Source: Serratia sp. FDAARGOS_506 (GTDB lineage Bacteria > Pseudomonadota > Gammaproteobacteria > Enterobacterales > Enterobacteriaceae). Taken from it: DNA of 64,000 bases. Position numbers and translations under genes: made by a program. Shown piece after piece: positions 1 to 9,740 of the stretch. The stretch covers positions 310,001 to 374,000 of the forward strand of contig NZ_CP033831.1 in assembly GCF_003812745.1 (NCBI RefSeq), in the 5' to 3' direction. How positions within the stretch are numbered: the first letter of the stretch is position 1; each line of letters begins with the position of its first letter. The notes below the pieces were generated by a model. The model saw only the letters and a list, made by a program, of their open reading frames with translations. It ran no database searches and was not told the origin of the DNA.

Positions 1-265
1 TCATGCGTTTGATGGAGCTGACGGTATTGGCCGGATCCTGCGCCGCCTGTTGGCGCGCCTCCCAACCGACGCGCTGCGCGTCCGCCTGATAATGCACCAC
101 CGAAGGCAGCAAATGGCGGCCCTGTTCGTCGGCCAGCGTTTCCGCTTGCCCGCTGCGCACCGTGGCGACCAGCGAGTTGGTGGTGCCTAAATCGATGCCG
201 GCGGCCAGACGTCGCTGGTGCGGCGCGGCGCTGAGGCCAGGCTCACTAATTTGTAATAAGGCCAT
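1..265 (-). CDS. hscA: HscA, Hsp70-type chaperone for Fe-S assembly (5' part only)
   Basis: HscA is the specialised cytoplasmic Hsp70 that, with HscB, helps transfer Fe-S clusters from the IscU scaffold. Only about the first 88 codons lie in the window; the rest runs off the left edge. The visible N-terminus begins [10 protein letters not shown] and contains the Hsp70 phosphate-binding motif [10 protein letters not shown] at roughly residues 22-31. The start is the ATG at 263-265. It lies 32 bases downstream of hscB in the same direction, in the usual isc order. Identity is firm because of the motif plus context; nothing can be said about the missing C-terminal part. Confidence 0.93.
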   Translation of the reverse strand, partial: MALLQISEPGLSAAPHQRRLAAGIDLGTTNSLVATVRSGQAETLADEQGRHLLPSVVHYQADAQRVGWEARQQAAQDPANTVSSIKRM

Positions 266-297
266 GTTGAAGCTTCCACAATCAGAATCAGAAGGTG

Positions 298-819
298 TTA
301 CTCAAAACCCAGCAGTTTTTCTTCGAGTTGTTCAACCTGTTGCTGGAGTTTGTCCAAAAAGCGCAGCTTGCGCACGGTGTCGGCGGCGTCCGCCCATTGC
401 TCGCCATCCAGCTGCTGCAGCATCAGCGCACTGCGCTGTTTGATGGAGACGGCCAGCCGCGCGCCGAAATCGGCCAGCAGGCGCTCCGCCTCCGGCTTGC
501 GCTCAATGGCGTCGAGCTCTTCGCGCAGTTCCAGCTGTTCCATCAGGAACGCGGTGTCGCGCATCGTATGCTGTTCGTTGCCCAGATCGAAGCCGTGCAA
601 AGATAGCATATACTCCGCGCGTTTTAACGGGTGCTTCAGCGCCTGGTAGGCTTCATTGATGGTCGCCGCCTGCTGCAACGCCATCAGGCGTTCGCGCTCC
701 GGCTGGTTGGCGAAACGATCGGGGTGGAATTGGCGCTGCAGATCCTGGAAGCGGGACGCAAGCAGGCTGCCGTCCACGGTGTAGCGAACTGGCAGCCCGA
801 ATAAAGTAAAGTAATCCAT
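298..819 (-). CDS. hscB: HscB, J-domain co-chaperone for IscU
   Basis: HscB is a DnaJ-type co-chaperone that delivers IscU to HscA and stimulates its ATPase. The 173-residue length is normal for the family. The N-terminal J-domain carries the HPD tripeptide inside FHPDRFA (near residue 32), and the C-terminal half is the helical region that contacts IscU. It starts [10 protein letters not shown], as HscB proteins do. It sits between iscA and hscA in the isc operon on the same strand, so it is probably co-transcribed with them under IscR. Confidence 0.96.
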   Translation of the reverse strand: MDYFTLFGLPVRYTVDGSLLASRFQDLQRQFHPDRFANQPERERLMALQQAATINEAYQALKHPLKRAEYMLSLHGFDLGNEQHTMRDTAFLMEQLELREELDAIERKPEAERLLADFGARLAVSIKQRSALMLQQLDGEQWADAADTVRKLRFLDKLQQQVEQLEEKLLGFE

Positions 820-881
820 AGCGTGCTCTGGGCGTTAGCGGATGAAGTTCCCCCGCCGAAACGGGGGAGCACGATGGACTG

Positions 882-1205
882 TCAGACGTTGAAACTCTCG
901 CCGCAGCCGCATTCGCTTGAGACGTTCGGGTTGTTGAACTTGAAGCCTTCGTTCAGGCCTTCCTTAACGAAATCAAGCTCGGTGCCGTCAAGGTAGACCA
1001 GGCTCTTGCCGTCGATGATCACCTTGATGCCTTTGTCTTCAAACACGATGTCGTCATCGTTGGCTTCGTCAACAAATTCCAGCACGTACGCCATCCCGGA
1101 GCAGCCGGAAGTTCGCACTCCCAGACGCAGGCCGAGACCTTTGCCGCGGTTCGTCAAAAACGCCTGAACACGCTGCGCAGCGCTGTCGCTCATGGTAATA
1201 GACAT
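882..1205 (-). CDS. iscA: IscA, A-type Fe-S carrier
   Basis: IscA accepts or carries Fe-S clusters or iron for target apoproteins. The three conserved cysteines are visible: one in SGCSG and two in the C-terminal CGCGESF. I place the start at [10 protein letters not shown] (ATG at 1203-1205), giving 107 residues as in other IscA proteins; a GAGG ribosome-binding site precedes it. An upstream in-frame ATG at 1223 would add six unusual residues and is less likely. Gene order iscS-iscU-iscA-hscB is conserved. Confidence 0.96.
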   Translation of the reverse strand: MSITMSDSAAQRVQAFLTNRGKGLGLRLGVRTSGCSGMAYVLEFVDEANDDDIVFEDKGIKVIIDGKSLVYLDGTELDFVKEGLNEGFKFNNPNVSSECGCGESFNV

Positions 1206-1259
1206 CACAACCTCACACTTCAAATCAAAGCCCGGCGCAGCCGGGCCGACTCAGACAAA

Positions 1260-1646
1260 TTACTTGGCGCTATGCTTGCTCTTATAGTCGGCAATCGCTG
1301 CTTTGATGGCATCTTCAGCCAGGATCGAGCAGTGAATTTTGACCGGCGGCAATTCCAGTTCTTCGGCGATCTGGGTGTTTTTGATCGCTTCTGCCTGATC
1401 CAGCGATTTACCCTTCATCCATTCGGTCACCAGCGAGCTGGAGGCGATGGCAGAACCGCAGCCGTAGGTTTTAAAGCGCGCGTCTTCGATGATGCCTTCA
1501 TCGTTAACCTTGATTTGCAGCTTCATGACGTCGCCGCAGGCCGGCGCCCCTACCATGCCGCTGCCGACGGTAGGATCTTCGTTGTCGAAAGAACCCACAT
1601 TACGCGGGTTTTCATAATGATCGATTACTTTTTCGCTGTAAGCCAT
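1260..1646 (-). CDS. iscU: IscU, Fe-S cluster scaffold
   Basis: IscU is the scaffold on which IscS-derived sulfur and iron are built into a [2Fe-2S] cluster. The 128-residue protein has the three ligand cysteines in the contexts GAPACGD, YGCGSA and HCSI, and the LPPVKIHCS stretch contains the HscA recognition motif LPPVK. It starts MAYSEKVIDHYENPRN, which is diagnostic. It lies 24 bases after iscS on the same strand. Confidence 0.98.
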   Translation of the reverse strand: MAYSEKVIDHYENPRNVGSFDNEDPTVGSGMVGAPACGDVMKLQIKVNDEGIIEDARFKTYGCGSAIASSSLVTEWMKGKSLDQAEAIKNTQIAEELELPPVKIHCSILAEDAIKAAIADYKSKHSAK

Positions 1647-1670
1647 GACCTTGCTCCTGAAACCTGAGAA

Positions 1671-2885
1671 TTAATGATGCGCCCATTCGATGCTGTTGAT
1701 GTCCACGCCCTGCTTGAACATCTCCCACAGCGGGGACAGATCGCGCAGACGGCCGATGGATTTACGCACCAGCTGAATGGTGTAGTCGATCTCTTCTTCC
1801 GTGGTGAAACGCCCCAAGGAGAAACGGATCGAGCTGTGCGCCAGTTCATCGCTCATGCCCAGCGCACGCAGCACGTAGGACGGCTCGAGGCTGGCGGAGG
1901 TACAGGCTGAACCGGAGGAAACGGCCAGGTCTTTCAGCGCCATGATCAGCGACTCGCCTTCAACGTAGTTGAAGCTGACGTTCAGGATGTTCGGTGCGCC
2001 GTGCTCCAGATCGCCGTTCAGATACACTTCTTCCATATCTTTCACGCCGTTCCACAGACGATCGCGCAGGGTGCGCAGACGTGCCATCTCTTCGGTCATC
2101 TCTTCTTTGGCGATGCGGTAAGCTTCGCCCATGCCGACGATCTGGTGGACTGGCAGGGTGCCGGAACGCATGCCGCGCTCGTGACCGCCGCCGTGTACCT
2201 GCGCTTCGATGCGGATACGCGGCTTGCGGCGCACGTACAGCGCGCCGATGCCTTTCGGGCCATAGATTTTGTGGCCGGAGAACGACATCAGGTCAACTTT
2301 CAGCTTGCTCAGATCGATAGGCAGTTTGCCCACGCTCTGGGTGGCGTCAACGTGGTAAATGATACCGCGCGCGCGGCACATTTCGCCGATCGCTTCGATA
2401 TCCTGCACCACGCCGATTTCGTTGTTGACGTGCATGATGGAGACCAGAATGGTGTCATCGCGCATCGCCGCTTCGAGATCCTGCAGGCTGATGATGCCGT
2501 TGCTCTGCGGCGCCAGGTAGGTCACTTCAAACCCTTCGCGCTCCAGCTGACGGCAAGTGTCCAGCACGGCTTTGTGTTCGGTTTTGCTGGTGATGATGTG
2601 CTTGCCTTTTTTCTGGTAGAAATTGGCAGCGCCTTTGATCGCCAGGTTGTCGGATTCGGTCGCCCCGGAGGTGAAGACGATTTCGCGTGGATCGGCGCCC
2701 ACCAGTTCGGCAATTTGGTTACGGGCGATGTCTACCGCCTCTTCCGCCTGCCAACCGAAACGGTGGGAACGGGAAGCCGGGTTGCCGAAAGTGCCGTCCA
2801 AGGTCAAAAACTGCATCATCTTCTCAGCAACGCGCGGGTCAACCGGCGTCGTTGCTGAGTAATCCAGATAAATCGGTAATTTCAT
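1671..2885 (-). CDS. iscS: IscS, cysteine desulfurase
   Basis: IscS is a PLP enzyme that converts cysteine to alanine and hands the sulfane sulfur to IscU, ThiI, TusA and others. At 404 residues it has the normal length. The PLP-lysine lies in [10 protein letters not shown] (about residue 206), and the active-site cysteine lies in the mobile loop [10 protein letters not shown] (about residue 328). The first residues [17 protein letters not shown] match the family. It is the second gene of the isc operon, 54 bases after iscR. Confidence 0.98.
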   Translation of the reverse strand: MKLPIYLDYSATTPVDPRVAEKMMQFLTLDGTFGNPASRSHRFGWQAEEAVDIARNQIAELVGADPREIVFTSGATESDNLAIKGAANFYQKKGKHIITSKTEHKAVLDTCRQLEREGFEVTYLAPQSNGIISLQDLEAAMRDDTILVSIMHVNNEIGVVQDIEAIGEMCRARGIIYHVDATQSVGKLPIDLSKLKVDLMSFSGHKIYGPKGIGALYVRRKPRIRIEAQVHGGGHERGMRSGTLPVHQIVGMGEAYRIAKEEMTEEMARLRTLRDRLWNGVKDMEEVYLNGDLEHGAPNILNVSFNYVEGESLIMALKDLAVSSGSACTSASLEPSYVLRALGMSDELAHSSIRFSLGRFTTEEEIDYTIQLVRKSIGRLRDLSPLWEMFKQGVDINSIEWAHH

Positions 2886-2939
2886 TGCTCTTGTGCTCCG
2901 TACATCACTTCCAAAAACTAAAATAATTTCGCCAGCTGC

Positions 2940-3434
2940 TTATGCGCGCAGATTAACGTTGATAGTTTCTTGCGGACGACCGTTGGCCGTGCGGCGCGTA
3001 TCGTTGTTTTGACGATCCGCGACCATCAGCACTTCCTGGTTGTTGACCAGTTCAGCCAGCGTAATGTTGTTCAGGAACCCGCTGATGCGCTCGCTCAGAT
3101 CGCGCCACAGGGCATGGGTCAAGCAGCGATCGCCGCCCTGACAGCCTTCTTTGCCCTGGCAACGGGTTGCATCTACCGATTCATCGACGGCAGTGATGAC
3201 AGCGCCAACGGCGATCTCACCCGCGTCTTTACCCAGCAGATAACCACCGCCCGGTCCACGCACGCTGGCCACCAGGCCATTCTTGCGCAGACGGGAGAAT
3301 AATTGTTCCAGATAAGAGAGCGAAATACCCTGGCGTTCGGAAATGTCCGCCAGTGGCACCGGCCCTTCCTGGGAATGCAGCGCTACGTCGAGCATAGCGG
3401 TTACGGCATAACGGCCTTTGGATGTCAGTCTCAT
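2940..3434 (-). CDS. iscR: IscR, Fe-S-sensing transcriptional regulator
   Basis: IscR is an Rrf2-family DNA-binding protein that represses isc when it holds a [2Fe-2S] cluster. The N-terminal winged helix starts [20 protein letters not shown]. The ligand cysteines appear in the spaced set [13 protein letters not shown] (residues about 92-104), with the conserved histidine soon after in THALW. The 164-residue length is normal. It is the first gene of the operon, preceded by two IscR-like sites, consistent with autoregulation. Confidence 0.98.
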   Translation of the reverse strand: MRLTSKGRYAVTAMLDVALHSQEGPVPLADISERQGISLSYLEQLFSRLRKNGLVASVRGPGGGYLLGKDAGEIAVGAVITAVDESVDATRCQGKEGCQGGDRCLTHALWRDLSERISGFLNNITLAELVNNQEVLMVADRQNNDTRRTANGRPQETINVNLRA

Positions 3435-3478
3435 AGCTCAATGGTTACCTGTTGGTCAAATATGGCCGAAAGTCTGAC

Positions 3479-3528
3479 ATTCCTGAGTAAAACAGTCAAC
3501 TATTTAACCCAGTAATTAACTCAAGTAT
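3479..3528 (-). promoter_or_regulatory. Two IscR type-1-like sites in front of iscR
   Basis: Read on the minus strand, 3503-3479 gives ATAGTTGACT, five bases, CTCAGGAAT, a good fit to the type 1 IscR consensus. A second, weaker copy (3528-3504) starts ATACTTGAGT. The tandem arrangement directly upstream of iscR resembles the known E. coli promoter with two type 1 sites. The match was made by eye from a remembered consensus. Confidence 0.7.
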
Positions 3529-3627
3529 TAGCACGTTTTGAACTTAGCAAGAACAAAGGTATATAAAATACATGTTATAACCTTTGGATAACTAATACTA
3601 TTGTCGTCCATCGTTATGCCACATCAA

Positions 3628-4362
3628 TTAATTACCTTGATGTTTATCCTGTTTCTCGATCGACGTCAGCATACCGCGCAGGATATTCAGCTCCTGCCCT
3701 TCCGGGCGAGCGCGGGTGAACAGCCGGCGCAGGCGGCTCATCACCTGGCCCGGATGGGACGGGCGAATAAAGCCGGTACGCTGCAGCGTCTGCTCCAGGT
3801 GCTGATAGAAACGCTCGAGGTCGTCCACCAGCGGATACGGCGTCTCTTCCAGCTGCGGCGCGCCCGCCTGTTGGCGATCGAGGTAAGCCACGCGCACTTC
3901 GTACGCCAGGATCTGCACCGCCATCGCCAGGTTCAGCGAGCTGTAGTCCGGGTTGGCAGGGATGGCGACGTGGTAGTGGCATTTCTGCAGTTCATCGTTG
4001 GTCAGCCCGACGCGTTCGCGGCCGAACACCAGCGCCACCGGCGCGTGTTCGCCTTCGTGCACCGCGCGCACCCCGCATTCACGCGGCTCCAGCATCGGCC
4101 ACGGCAACGTGCGGGAACGTGCGCTGGTGCCCACCACCAGGCTACAGCCGGCGATGGCGTCGTCGAGGGTATCGACGATAGTGGCGTTGCCGATCACGTC
4201 GCTGGCGCCGGCAGCCAGGGCGATGGCCTGAGAATCGGGTTTGATCAGCGGATTAACCAGATAAAGGTTGGTTAAACCCATGGTTTTCATGGCTCTGGCG
4301 GTCGAGCCCATGTTGCCGGTATGTGAAGTCTCTACCAGAACAATGCGGATATTGTGCAGCAT
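3628..4362 (-). CDS. trmJ: TrmJ, tRNA (Cm32/Um32) 2'-O-methyltransferase
   Basis: TrmJ methylates the ribose of nucleotide 32 in several tRNAs. It is a SPOUT-class enzyme: the N-terminal [10 protein letters not shown] and the knot region ([14 protein letters not shown], then [17 protein letters not shown]) are visible. I use the ATG at 4360-4362 ([14 protein letters not shown]), giving 244 residues; the longer reading adds eleven residues with no family support. It is divergent from suhB and precedes iscR, as in E. coli. Confidence 0.95.
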   Translation of the reverse strand: MLHNIRIVLVETSHTGNMGSTARAMKTMGLTNLYLVNPLIKPDSQAIALAAGASDVIGNATIVDTLDDAIAGCSLVVGTSARSRTLPWPMLEPRECGVRAVHEGEHAPVALVFGRERVGLTNDELQKCHYHVAIPANPDYSSLNLAMAVQILAYEVRVAYLDRQQAGAPQLEETPYPLVDDLERFYQHLEQTLQRTGFIRPSHPGQVMSRLRRLFTRARPEGQELNILRGMLTSIEKQDKHQGN

Positions 4363-4481
4363 ACAAACTCTGAGCGTGGCGGAAAATCGCAGCATCTTAA
4401 CACAGCCGTAGGCAATTTGCCGAACAGCTGCTATACTTCGCGCCGTTTCCTGTTCTTTAACATCCTAGTTGGAAGATACCC

Positions 4482-5285
4482 ATGCATCCGATGCTGACTA
4501 TCGCCGTGCGCGCTGCGCGCAAGGCCGGTAACCTGATTGCCAAAAACTACGAAACCCCGGACGCTGTAGAAGCGAGCCAGAAAGGGACCAATGACTTCGT
4601 CACCAACGTCGATCGCGATGCAGAGCATCTGATCATCGACGTCATCCGCAAGTCTTACCCGCAACACAGTATCGTGAGCGAAGAACGCGGTGAGCTGATC
4701 GGCGAAGATCGCGATGTGCAATGGGTGATCGATCCACTGGATGGCACTGCAAACTTCATCAAACGTTTCCCTCATTTCTCCGTTTCCATCGCCGTACGCA
4801 TCAAAGGCCGTACTGAAGTGGCCGTGGTCTACGATCCGATGCGCAACGAACTGTTCACCGCCACTCGCGGCCAGGGCGCACAGCTCAACGGCTACCGCCT
4901 GCGCGGCACCAACGCCAAAGATCTGGATGGCACCATCTTGGCGACCGGCTTCCCGTTCAAGGTCAAGCAGCACGCAACGCCTTACATCAACATCGTCGGC
5001 AAGCTGTTCACCCAGTGCGCAGACTTCCGCCGCACCGGTTCTGCAGCGCTGGATCTGGCCTATGTGGCCGCCGGCCGCGTGGACGGGTTCTTCGAAATCG
5101 GCCTGAAGCCGTGGGACTTCGCCGCGGGCGAACTGCTGGTGCGTGAAGCCGGCGGCCTGGTGACCGACTTCGTCGGTGGTCACAACCACTTCAGCTCCGG
5201 CAACGTGGTTGCAGGCAACCCGCGCGTAGTGAAAGCCATGCTGGCCACCATGCGTGAAGAACTGAGCGAAGCGCTGAAGCGTTAA
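4482..5285 (+). CDS. suhB: SuhB, inositol-1-monophosphatase / rRNA transcription factor
   Basis: SuhB has Mg-dependent inositol monophosphatase activity and in E. coli also takes part in the rRNA antitermination complex. The 267-residue protein shows the metal-binding motifs of the family: the acidic site SEERGE, the DPLDGTANF motif (about residues 84-92) and the C-terminal KPWDFAAGELLVREAGG. The start MHPMLTIAVRAARKAG is typical. It is divergent from trmJ and ends at a strong hairpin terminator. Confidence 0.97.
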   Translation: MHPMLTIAVRAARKAGNLIAKNYETPDAVEASQKGTNDFVTNVDRDAEHLIIDVIRKSYPQHSIVSEERGELIGEDRDVQWVIDPLDGTANFIKRFPHFSVSIAVRIKGRTEVAVVYDPMRNELFTATRGQGAQLNGYRLRGTNAKDLDGTILATGFPFKVKQHATPYINIVGKLFTQCADFRRTGSAALDLAYVAAGRVDGFFEIGLKPWDFAAGELLVREAGGLVTDFVGGHNHFSSGNVVAGNPRVVKAMLATMREELSEALKR

Positions 5286-5302
5286 TCGCCAGAAGCGAAT
5301 CG

Positions 5303-5335
5303 AAAAAAAAGCGCTGCCGATGCAGCGCTTTTTTT
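5303..5335. terminator. Bidirectional terminator between suhB and the NicO gene
   Basis: GCGCTGC (5311-5317) pairs with GCAGCGC (5322-5328) around the loop CGAT. Eight A residues flank it on the left and seven T residues on the right, so it can end both suhB (+) and the convergent transporter gene (-). Confidence 0.9.
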
Positions 5336-5342
5336 ATGCCCG

Positions 5343-6365
5343 CTAGCGGGAGAAGGGGCGGATGCCGCCGCCGAATTCCGGCTGCGCGCTGGCGTACAGC
5401 AGCAGCCCGGCGGCCAACAGGATCAGACCGCCGGCCAGCGCCAACGCCCCCCAAGCCACCGCGCTCCAGGCGGCGGGCGTGCGCGAACGGCTGAGACGCA
5501 CCGCCAACCGGCGGCTGTAATGTACCAGCAGCGCCAGCATCGAGATGGTCAACGAGGTGCCGAACGCCATCGCCAGCGCAGAGATCACTCCCCAGCCGAA
5601 CACGCCGATCACCTTGGAGAACAGCAACACCAAAATCGCCCCCGAACAGGGGCGCATGCCCATAGCCAGCACGATGGCGGTCTGGGTGCGCCAATCGCTT
5701 CCCGCCTGCAACTCGCTGTCGCTCGGCAGATGGCGGTGGCCGCAGCCGCAGTGGGCGCTGTGCACATGATCCGCCGCCAGCGGCGTCAGGCTGTTGATGC
5801 GCAGCGCCGGCGCCGGGCGCATCGCCTTGATCGCCGCAAACAGGCGTTTCAGCGCGCGCCAACTCAGCAGCACACCAAGCAGCATCACCAGAATAAAACT
5901 GCCCTTCTCCAGCCAGAAGCTGCTTTGGTGCAGCTGGCGCGAAGAGAGCTGCAATACCACCAGCATCAGCGTGACCAGTGCGATCGCTACCCCGCCCTGC
6001 ACCAGCGAGGCGGCGAAGGTCAGCTTCAGGCTGCTTTTCAGCCGGGCCGGATGGGTGGCCAGGTAGGTGGCGATCACCACTTTGCCGTGGCCGGGGCCGA
6101 GCGCATGCAAAACGCCATAACCGAGGCTGAACAACATCAGCGCCAGCCCGGCCTGCTGCGGCGCGGCCTTCACCTGTTGCAACAGCCCCGCCATCTGCTG
6201 ATGCAGCGCTTTTTGCCATACTACGCTCTGCATCAGCAGCTGCGGCCAATAGTGCCACGCCAGCAGCGCGGCGGCCGTCAGCGCCAGCGTGAACGGCAGC
6301 AGCGGCCACAGGCCGAAGGCCCAGTGGCGCCGGCTCGTCGTCGGTTGTGAGAGATTTAACGACAT
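5343..6365 (-). CDS. NicO-family metal transporter, ZevB-like
   Basis: This is a polytopic inner-membrane protein of the NicO (nickel/cobalt exporter, RcnA-like) family. The first helix (about residues 20-40) is followed by the family motif HALGPGHGK (about 87-95), and a cytoplasmic or periplasmic loop near residues 199-212 holds a His/Cys-rich cluster HVHSAHCGCGHRH likely to bind metal. The start at 6363-6365 (MSLNLSQ) overlaps the upstream gene by ten bases, so the two are probably translationally coupled. Known relatives include H. influenzae ZevB, part of a zinc-acquisition pair. Ni, Co or Zn as substrate cannot be decided from sequence. Confidence 0.8.
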   Translation of the reverse strand: MSLNLSQPTTSRRHWAFGLWPLLPFTLALTAAALLAWHYWPQLLMQSVVWQKALHQQMAGLLQQVKAAPQQAGLALMLFSLGYGVLHALGPGHGKVVIATYLATHPARLKSSLKLTFAASLVQGGVAIALVTLMLVVLQLSSRQLHQSSFWLEKGSFILVMLLGVLLSWRALKRLFAAIKAMRPAPALRINSLTPLAADHVHSAHCGCGHRHLPSDSELQAGSDWRTQTAIVLAMGMRPCSGAILVLLFSKVIGVFGWGVISALAMAFGTSLTISMLALLVHYSRRLAVRLSRSRTPAAWSAVAWGALALAGGLILLAAGLLLYASAQPEFGGGIRPFSR

Positions 6366-6988
6366 TGCAGCGTCACCCGCTGGGCGAACTGTTGCCCCAG
6401 CGCCAGGTCTTCGCCAGGCGAGTCGTTCTTGTCGAGCGACAGCGCATAGGCCTGCAGCGACGCATTCGGCTTCGGCGTCATCAGCTTGTAGCTGCACAGC
6501 TGCGCCATCTCCGGCGGCAGATGCAGCGCATTTTGGTCTTTATAGGTCATATCCACGAAATAAGTCGGATCGTAAGTAGAAAGTTCGAACGGCTTGCCCG
6601 CCAGCGGCTGCGGTTCGGCCAACGGCAGCACGAACTCCAACACCGCCTGATTGCCCTGGCGCGACAGGTGATATTCGCTGGGCAAGTTCAGGTATTTCAC
6701 CGGCTTGCCGTCGCGGTAAAGATCGGTGAAATAGTGCTGCCCCAACACGTTGGCCATCACTTCCGCCGCCAGCTTTTTCCACACTTCCGAATCGCTCTTG
6801 GCATTTTTCGCATCGTAGAGCAGATCCGCCGAGGTGATTTCATCCATCACCCACACCATTTTCAGACCGACCAGCCGCTGGTCTTTGGCGACGAAGGTGG
6901 TGTTCATGTCGATAAAGCTGTGCGGATGAGCGAGCGCACCGGCGCTGAACACGACGCCGAAGGCAGCCAAAAGACGACGTAACTTCAT
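6356..6988 (-). CDS. Periplasmic DUF1007 protein, ZevA-like
   Basis: The protein of about 210 residues has a signal peptide (MKLRRLLAAFGVVFSAGALA) and a mature N-terminus HPHSFIDM that is typical of DUF1007 proteins; the HPH start is a plausible metal site. In H. influenzae the relative ZevA is a periplasmic zinc-binding protein acting with ZevB. Two adjacent ATGs exist; the second (6986-6988) is better spaced from AGGA. It is followed, with ten bases of overlap, by the NicO transporter gene, so the two form one operon. Confidence 0.8.
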   Translation of the reverse strand: MKLRRLLAAFGVVFSAGALAHPHSFIDMNTTFVAKDQRLVGLKMVWVMDEITSADLLYDAKNAKSDSEVWKKLAAEVMANVLGQHYFTDLYRDGKPVKYLNLPSEYHLSRQGNQAVLEFVLPLAEPQPLAGKPFELSTYDPTYFVDMTYKDQNALHLPPEMAQLCSYKLMTPKPNASLQAYALSLDKNDSPGEDLALGQQFAQRVTLQCR

Positions 6989-7172
6989 CATTATCCTGTC
7001 ATACCTGCATTTGTTATAACGTAACACAAATAAGCGTCGGACGGCCCGCCTATCCCGGCGATATTTGTGACGAAAGTTGTAAGCCGAAGTAAAAGCCGCG
7101 CGGTAACCCTGCCGTCACAAAGCCTTTTGCTATGCTTAGGCATAATCGCAACCTTTTATGCCGGAAGGTGAT

Positions 7173-8438
7173 ATGAGCCTGGACACCTCTCCCGTGCCTG
7201 AGCTCTCCGGACAACAACGGCGCTGCCATCTGCTGCTGATGCTGTACACGCCGGAGCCCGAGTTACAGCTGGAGACTCTAAGCCGAATCAATGGCGTTCC
7301 CCCCCCGATAGCCCGGCAAGATATAGCCGAGGTGGCCAGTGAAATCCAGCGTTTCCACCACCTGGAGATCGCCGTCGATCCCGATCGTGGTTACCAGCTG
7401 CGAGGCAGCGCGCTCAACCAACGCCTGTGCCTGCTCCATTGGCTACGGCGAGCCCTGCGCTGCAGCCCACAGTTCGTCGAAGGCGATTTCGCGCCGCGCC
7501 TGCGCCAAGCGTTGGCGGCCGATGCCGCTCCGGCGTCTGCGCTGGCGGAGGCGATCGATGCCTGCGAGCCGCTGCTTAACCGCCGCTTCGATGCGCGCGA
7601 CCGCCAATTCCTGCAGCATTATCTGCTCTACTGCGCCTGGCAAAATCGCCTGCAGCAGCATCCGCATTTCGACACCGTTCAGCGCGACTGGTTGCGGCAA
7701 AAACCGGAGCAGCAAGCCGCCGCCTGGCTGCATCAGGCCTGCAACCGGCTGTTTAACCAGCCGCCGCAGGCAGACGAACGCGATTTTTTGGCGCTGACGT
7801 TTACCATGTTGAAAAATCACAGCTATCACAGCAACGACTCCGCGCAGGAACAGCGGCTGATGGCGGCTATCGACAGCATGGTTGAGCGCTTCCAGCAACT
7901 TTCCGGCATGGCCTTCAGCAGTAAGGCCGAGTTGGTCAGCCAGCTGTTCGCCCACCTTGCGCCGGCGCTGGAGCGCTGCCGTTTCGCCATCGGCATCGAC
8001 AATATGCTGCTGGAAGAAGTGGTGCGTAAATACCCGCGGCTGATGCGCACCACGCAGGAGGCGCTGAAACCGCTGGAGCAGGAGTACGGCGTGCATTTTT
8101 CCAACGAGGAGGCGGGCCTGGTGGCCATCAGCTTCGGCGCCTGGCTGATGCAGGACAATGCGCTGCAGGAAAAACAGGTGCTGCTGCTGACGCTGGACAA
8201 CCCGCAGTTGGAAGAGGAAGTGGAATATCAGATCCGCGAGCTCACGCTCTTGCCGCTGAACATCAAATACCTGCCGCTGAGCGACTATCTGCGCGGCGGC
8301 GCGCCGCAGGGCGTCATGCTGGTGATCACCCCTTATCCGGCGGTGCACAGCGATCCGCACCCGCCGCTGATCTATACCGAACTGCCGCTGGAACCCCGGC
8401 AGCGCCAAGCCATCCGCGCGCTGCTGGAAGCACCTTAA
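7173..8438 (+). CDS. csiE: CsiE, stationary-phase-inducible PRD-domain protein
   Basis: The 421-residue protein matches CsiE, which in E. coli is induced in stationary phase. It has an N-terminal winged-helix-like part (about residues 20-70) and PTS-regulation-domain-like helical regions further on; the conserved stretch around HLAPALERCRFAIGIDNMLLEEVVRKYP is PRD-like. The ATG at 7173 has AAGGTGAT in front and is preferred over the in-frame ATG at 7158. Its stop codon abuts the stop codon of convergent hcaT, the same pairing as in E. coli. The molecular function is not established. Confidence 0.85.
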   Translation: MSLDTSPVPELSGQQRRCHLLLMLYTPEPELQLETLSRINGVPPPIARQDIAEVASEIQRFHHLEIAVDPDRGYQLRGSALNQRLCLLHWLRRALRCSPQFVEGDFAPRLRQALAADAAPASALAEAIDACEPLLNRRFDARDRQFLQHYLLYCAWQNRLQQHPHFDTVQRDWLRQKPEQQAAAWLHQACNRLFNQPPQADERDFLALTFTMLKNHSYHSNDSAQEQRLMAAIDSMVERFQQLSGMAFSSKAELVSQLFAHLAPALERCRFAIGIDNMLLEEVVRKYPRLMRTTQEALKPLEQEYGVHFSNEEAGLVAISFGAWLMQDNALQEKQVLLLTLDNPQLEEEVEYQIRELTLLPLNIKYLPLSDYLRGGAPQGVMLVITPYPAVHSDPHPPLIYTELPLEPRQRQAIRALLEAP

Positions 8439-9584
8439 TCAGCGGCTGACACTGACCGCCGGCGGCCGGATGAACAAGGCCGGCACCGCGACCGCCGCCA
8501 TCACCCAGAATACCCCACCCTGCCAATGTTCGAACAGGAACCCGGCAATGACCGTCATGACGGCGATGCCGCCGCCCATCGCCAGCGCCGAATACACCGC
8601 CTGCAGCCGGATCACTTCTTGCCCCTGGCGCGCGGCGATAAAGCGCATCGCGGCCAGATGGCAGACGGTGAAGGTGCCGCAGTGCAGGATCTGGATCAGC
8701 AGCAGCCAGCCCAGCTCGGTGCTATAGGCCATCAGGCTCCAGCGCAGCACGCCGCAGCAGGCGGAGAGCAACAGCAGGTTGCGCGCATTCCAGCGGCGGA
8801 ACAGCACGTTGCTGCTGGCGAAGATAATCACTTCCGCCACCACGCCCAGCGACCACAGATAACCGATGGTCGAGGCCGAATAGCCGGCCTCCTGCCAGTA
8901 AATGGAACCGAAGCTGTAGTACCCGGCGTGCGCGCCCTGCAGCAACGTGACGCACAGCAGGAAGCGCCAGACCGGCCCTTCTTTCAGCAGTGCCCACAGC
9001 GAACGCTCGGTATCGCTGCGCGTGCGCGCTTCCCCCTGCGGCATGACGCTCGGCTTCAGCAACATGCCCAGCAGCATCGCCAGCACGCTGAAGATCAGGC
9101 TGTAGAGGATGGCATTATGGCCCCACACCGCCACCAGCTGCCCGGTCAGCGCTGAGCCGATGACGAACGCCAGCGAGCCCCACAGCCGCACCCGGCCGTA
9201 GTCCATGCGGATCTGCTTTTGCCAGGTGGCGGCCAGCGCGTCGGTCAACGGCACCAGCGGCGAGAAGAACAGGTTGAAACCCGCTATCACCAGCATCAGC
9301 CAGCCCCAGCCGTTGCCGAAGCAAAAGCCAACCGCGAAGGCCAGGGTCAGCAGCGCCAGCAGGCGCAGGGCGGAGACTAAATGAGAGGGATCTTTAACGC
9401 GGGGTGCAATCAGTAAACTGCCGAGGAAACGGGCCACCAAGCCGGCGCCGAGCAACATGCCGATCGTTTCGGGCGCGATGCCCTCGCCTTTCAGCCACAC
9501 GCCCCAGAACGGTAAGAAGATGCCATAGGAAAAGAAGTAGGTGAAATAACTGAGAGCGAGCCAACGCGTTGATTGCAGAACCAT
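8439..9584 (-). CDS. hcaT: HcaT-like MFS transporter
   Basis: This is a 12-helix major facilitator protein of 381 residues resembling HcaT, the putative 3-phenylpropionate transporter next to csiE in E. coli. It starts MVLQSTRWLALSYFTYFFSYGIFLPFWGVWL after a strong GGAGGGATC ribosome-binding site. No phenylpropionate catabolic genes are present here, so the real substrate is uncertain; the name rests on sequence and on the csiE neighbourhood. The family also includes LacY-like nucleoside and sugar transporters. Confidence 0.85.
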   Translation of the reverse strand: MVLQSTRWLALSYFTYFFSYGIFLPFWGVWLKGEGIAPETIGMLLGAGLVARFLGSLLIAPRVKDPSHLVSALRLLALLTLAFAVGFCFGNGWGWLMLVIAGFNLFFSPLVPLTDALAATWQKQIRMDYGRVRLWGSLAFVIGSALTGQLVAVWGHNAILYSLIFSVLAMLLGMLLKPSVMPQGEARTRSDTERSLWALLKEGPVWRFLLCVTLLQGAHAGYYSFGSIYWQEAGYSASTIGYLWSLGVVAEVIIFASSNVLFRRWNARNLLLLSACCGVLRWSLMAYSTELGWLLLIQILHCGTFTVCHLAAMRFIAARQGQEVIRLQAVYSALAMGGGIAVMTVIAGFLFEHWQGGVFWVMAAVAVPALFIRPPAVSVSR

Positions 9585-9698
9585 GATCCCTCCGGAGTGA
9601 GGGCAATACTTTGACAGAGCTCACACCGCCCCGCAATCGTCATTCCACTTCAATGCGTTAGAGTGCCAGACAGTTCACAGTTTACTGCTGGCAGGCAT

Positions 9699-9723
9699 AA
9701 AAAAACCCGCCGCAGCGGGTTTT
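9699..9723 (-). terminator. Rho-independent terminator of glyA
   Basis: On the minus strand ACCCGC, loop TGCG, GCGGGT is followed by a run of T residues; it lies 18 bases after the glyA stop codon. Confidence 0.9.
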
Positions 9724-9740
9724 GTCGGGCAAAAGCGGGA

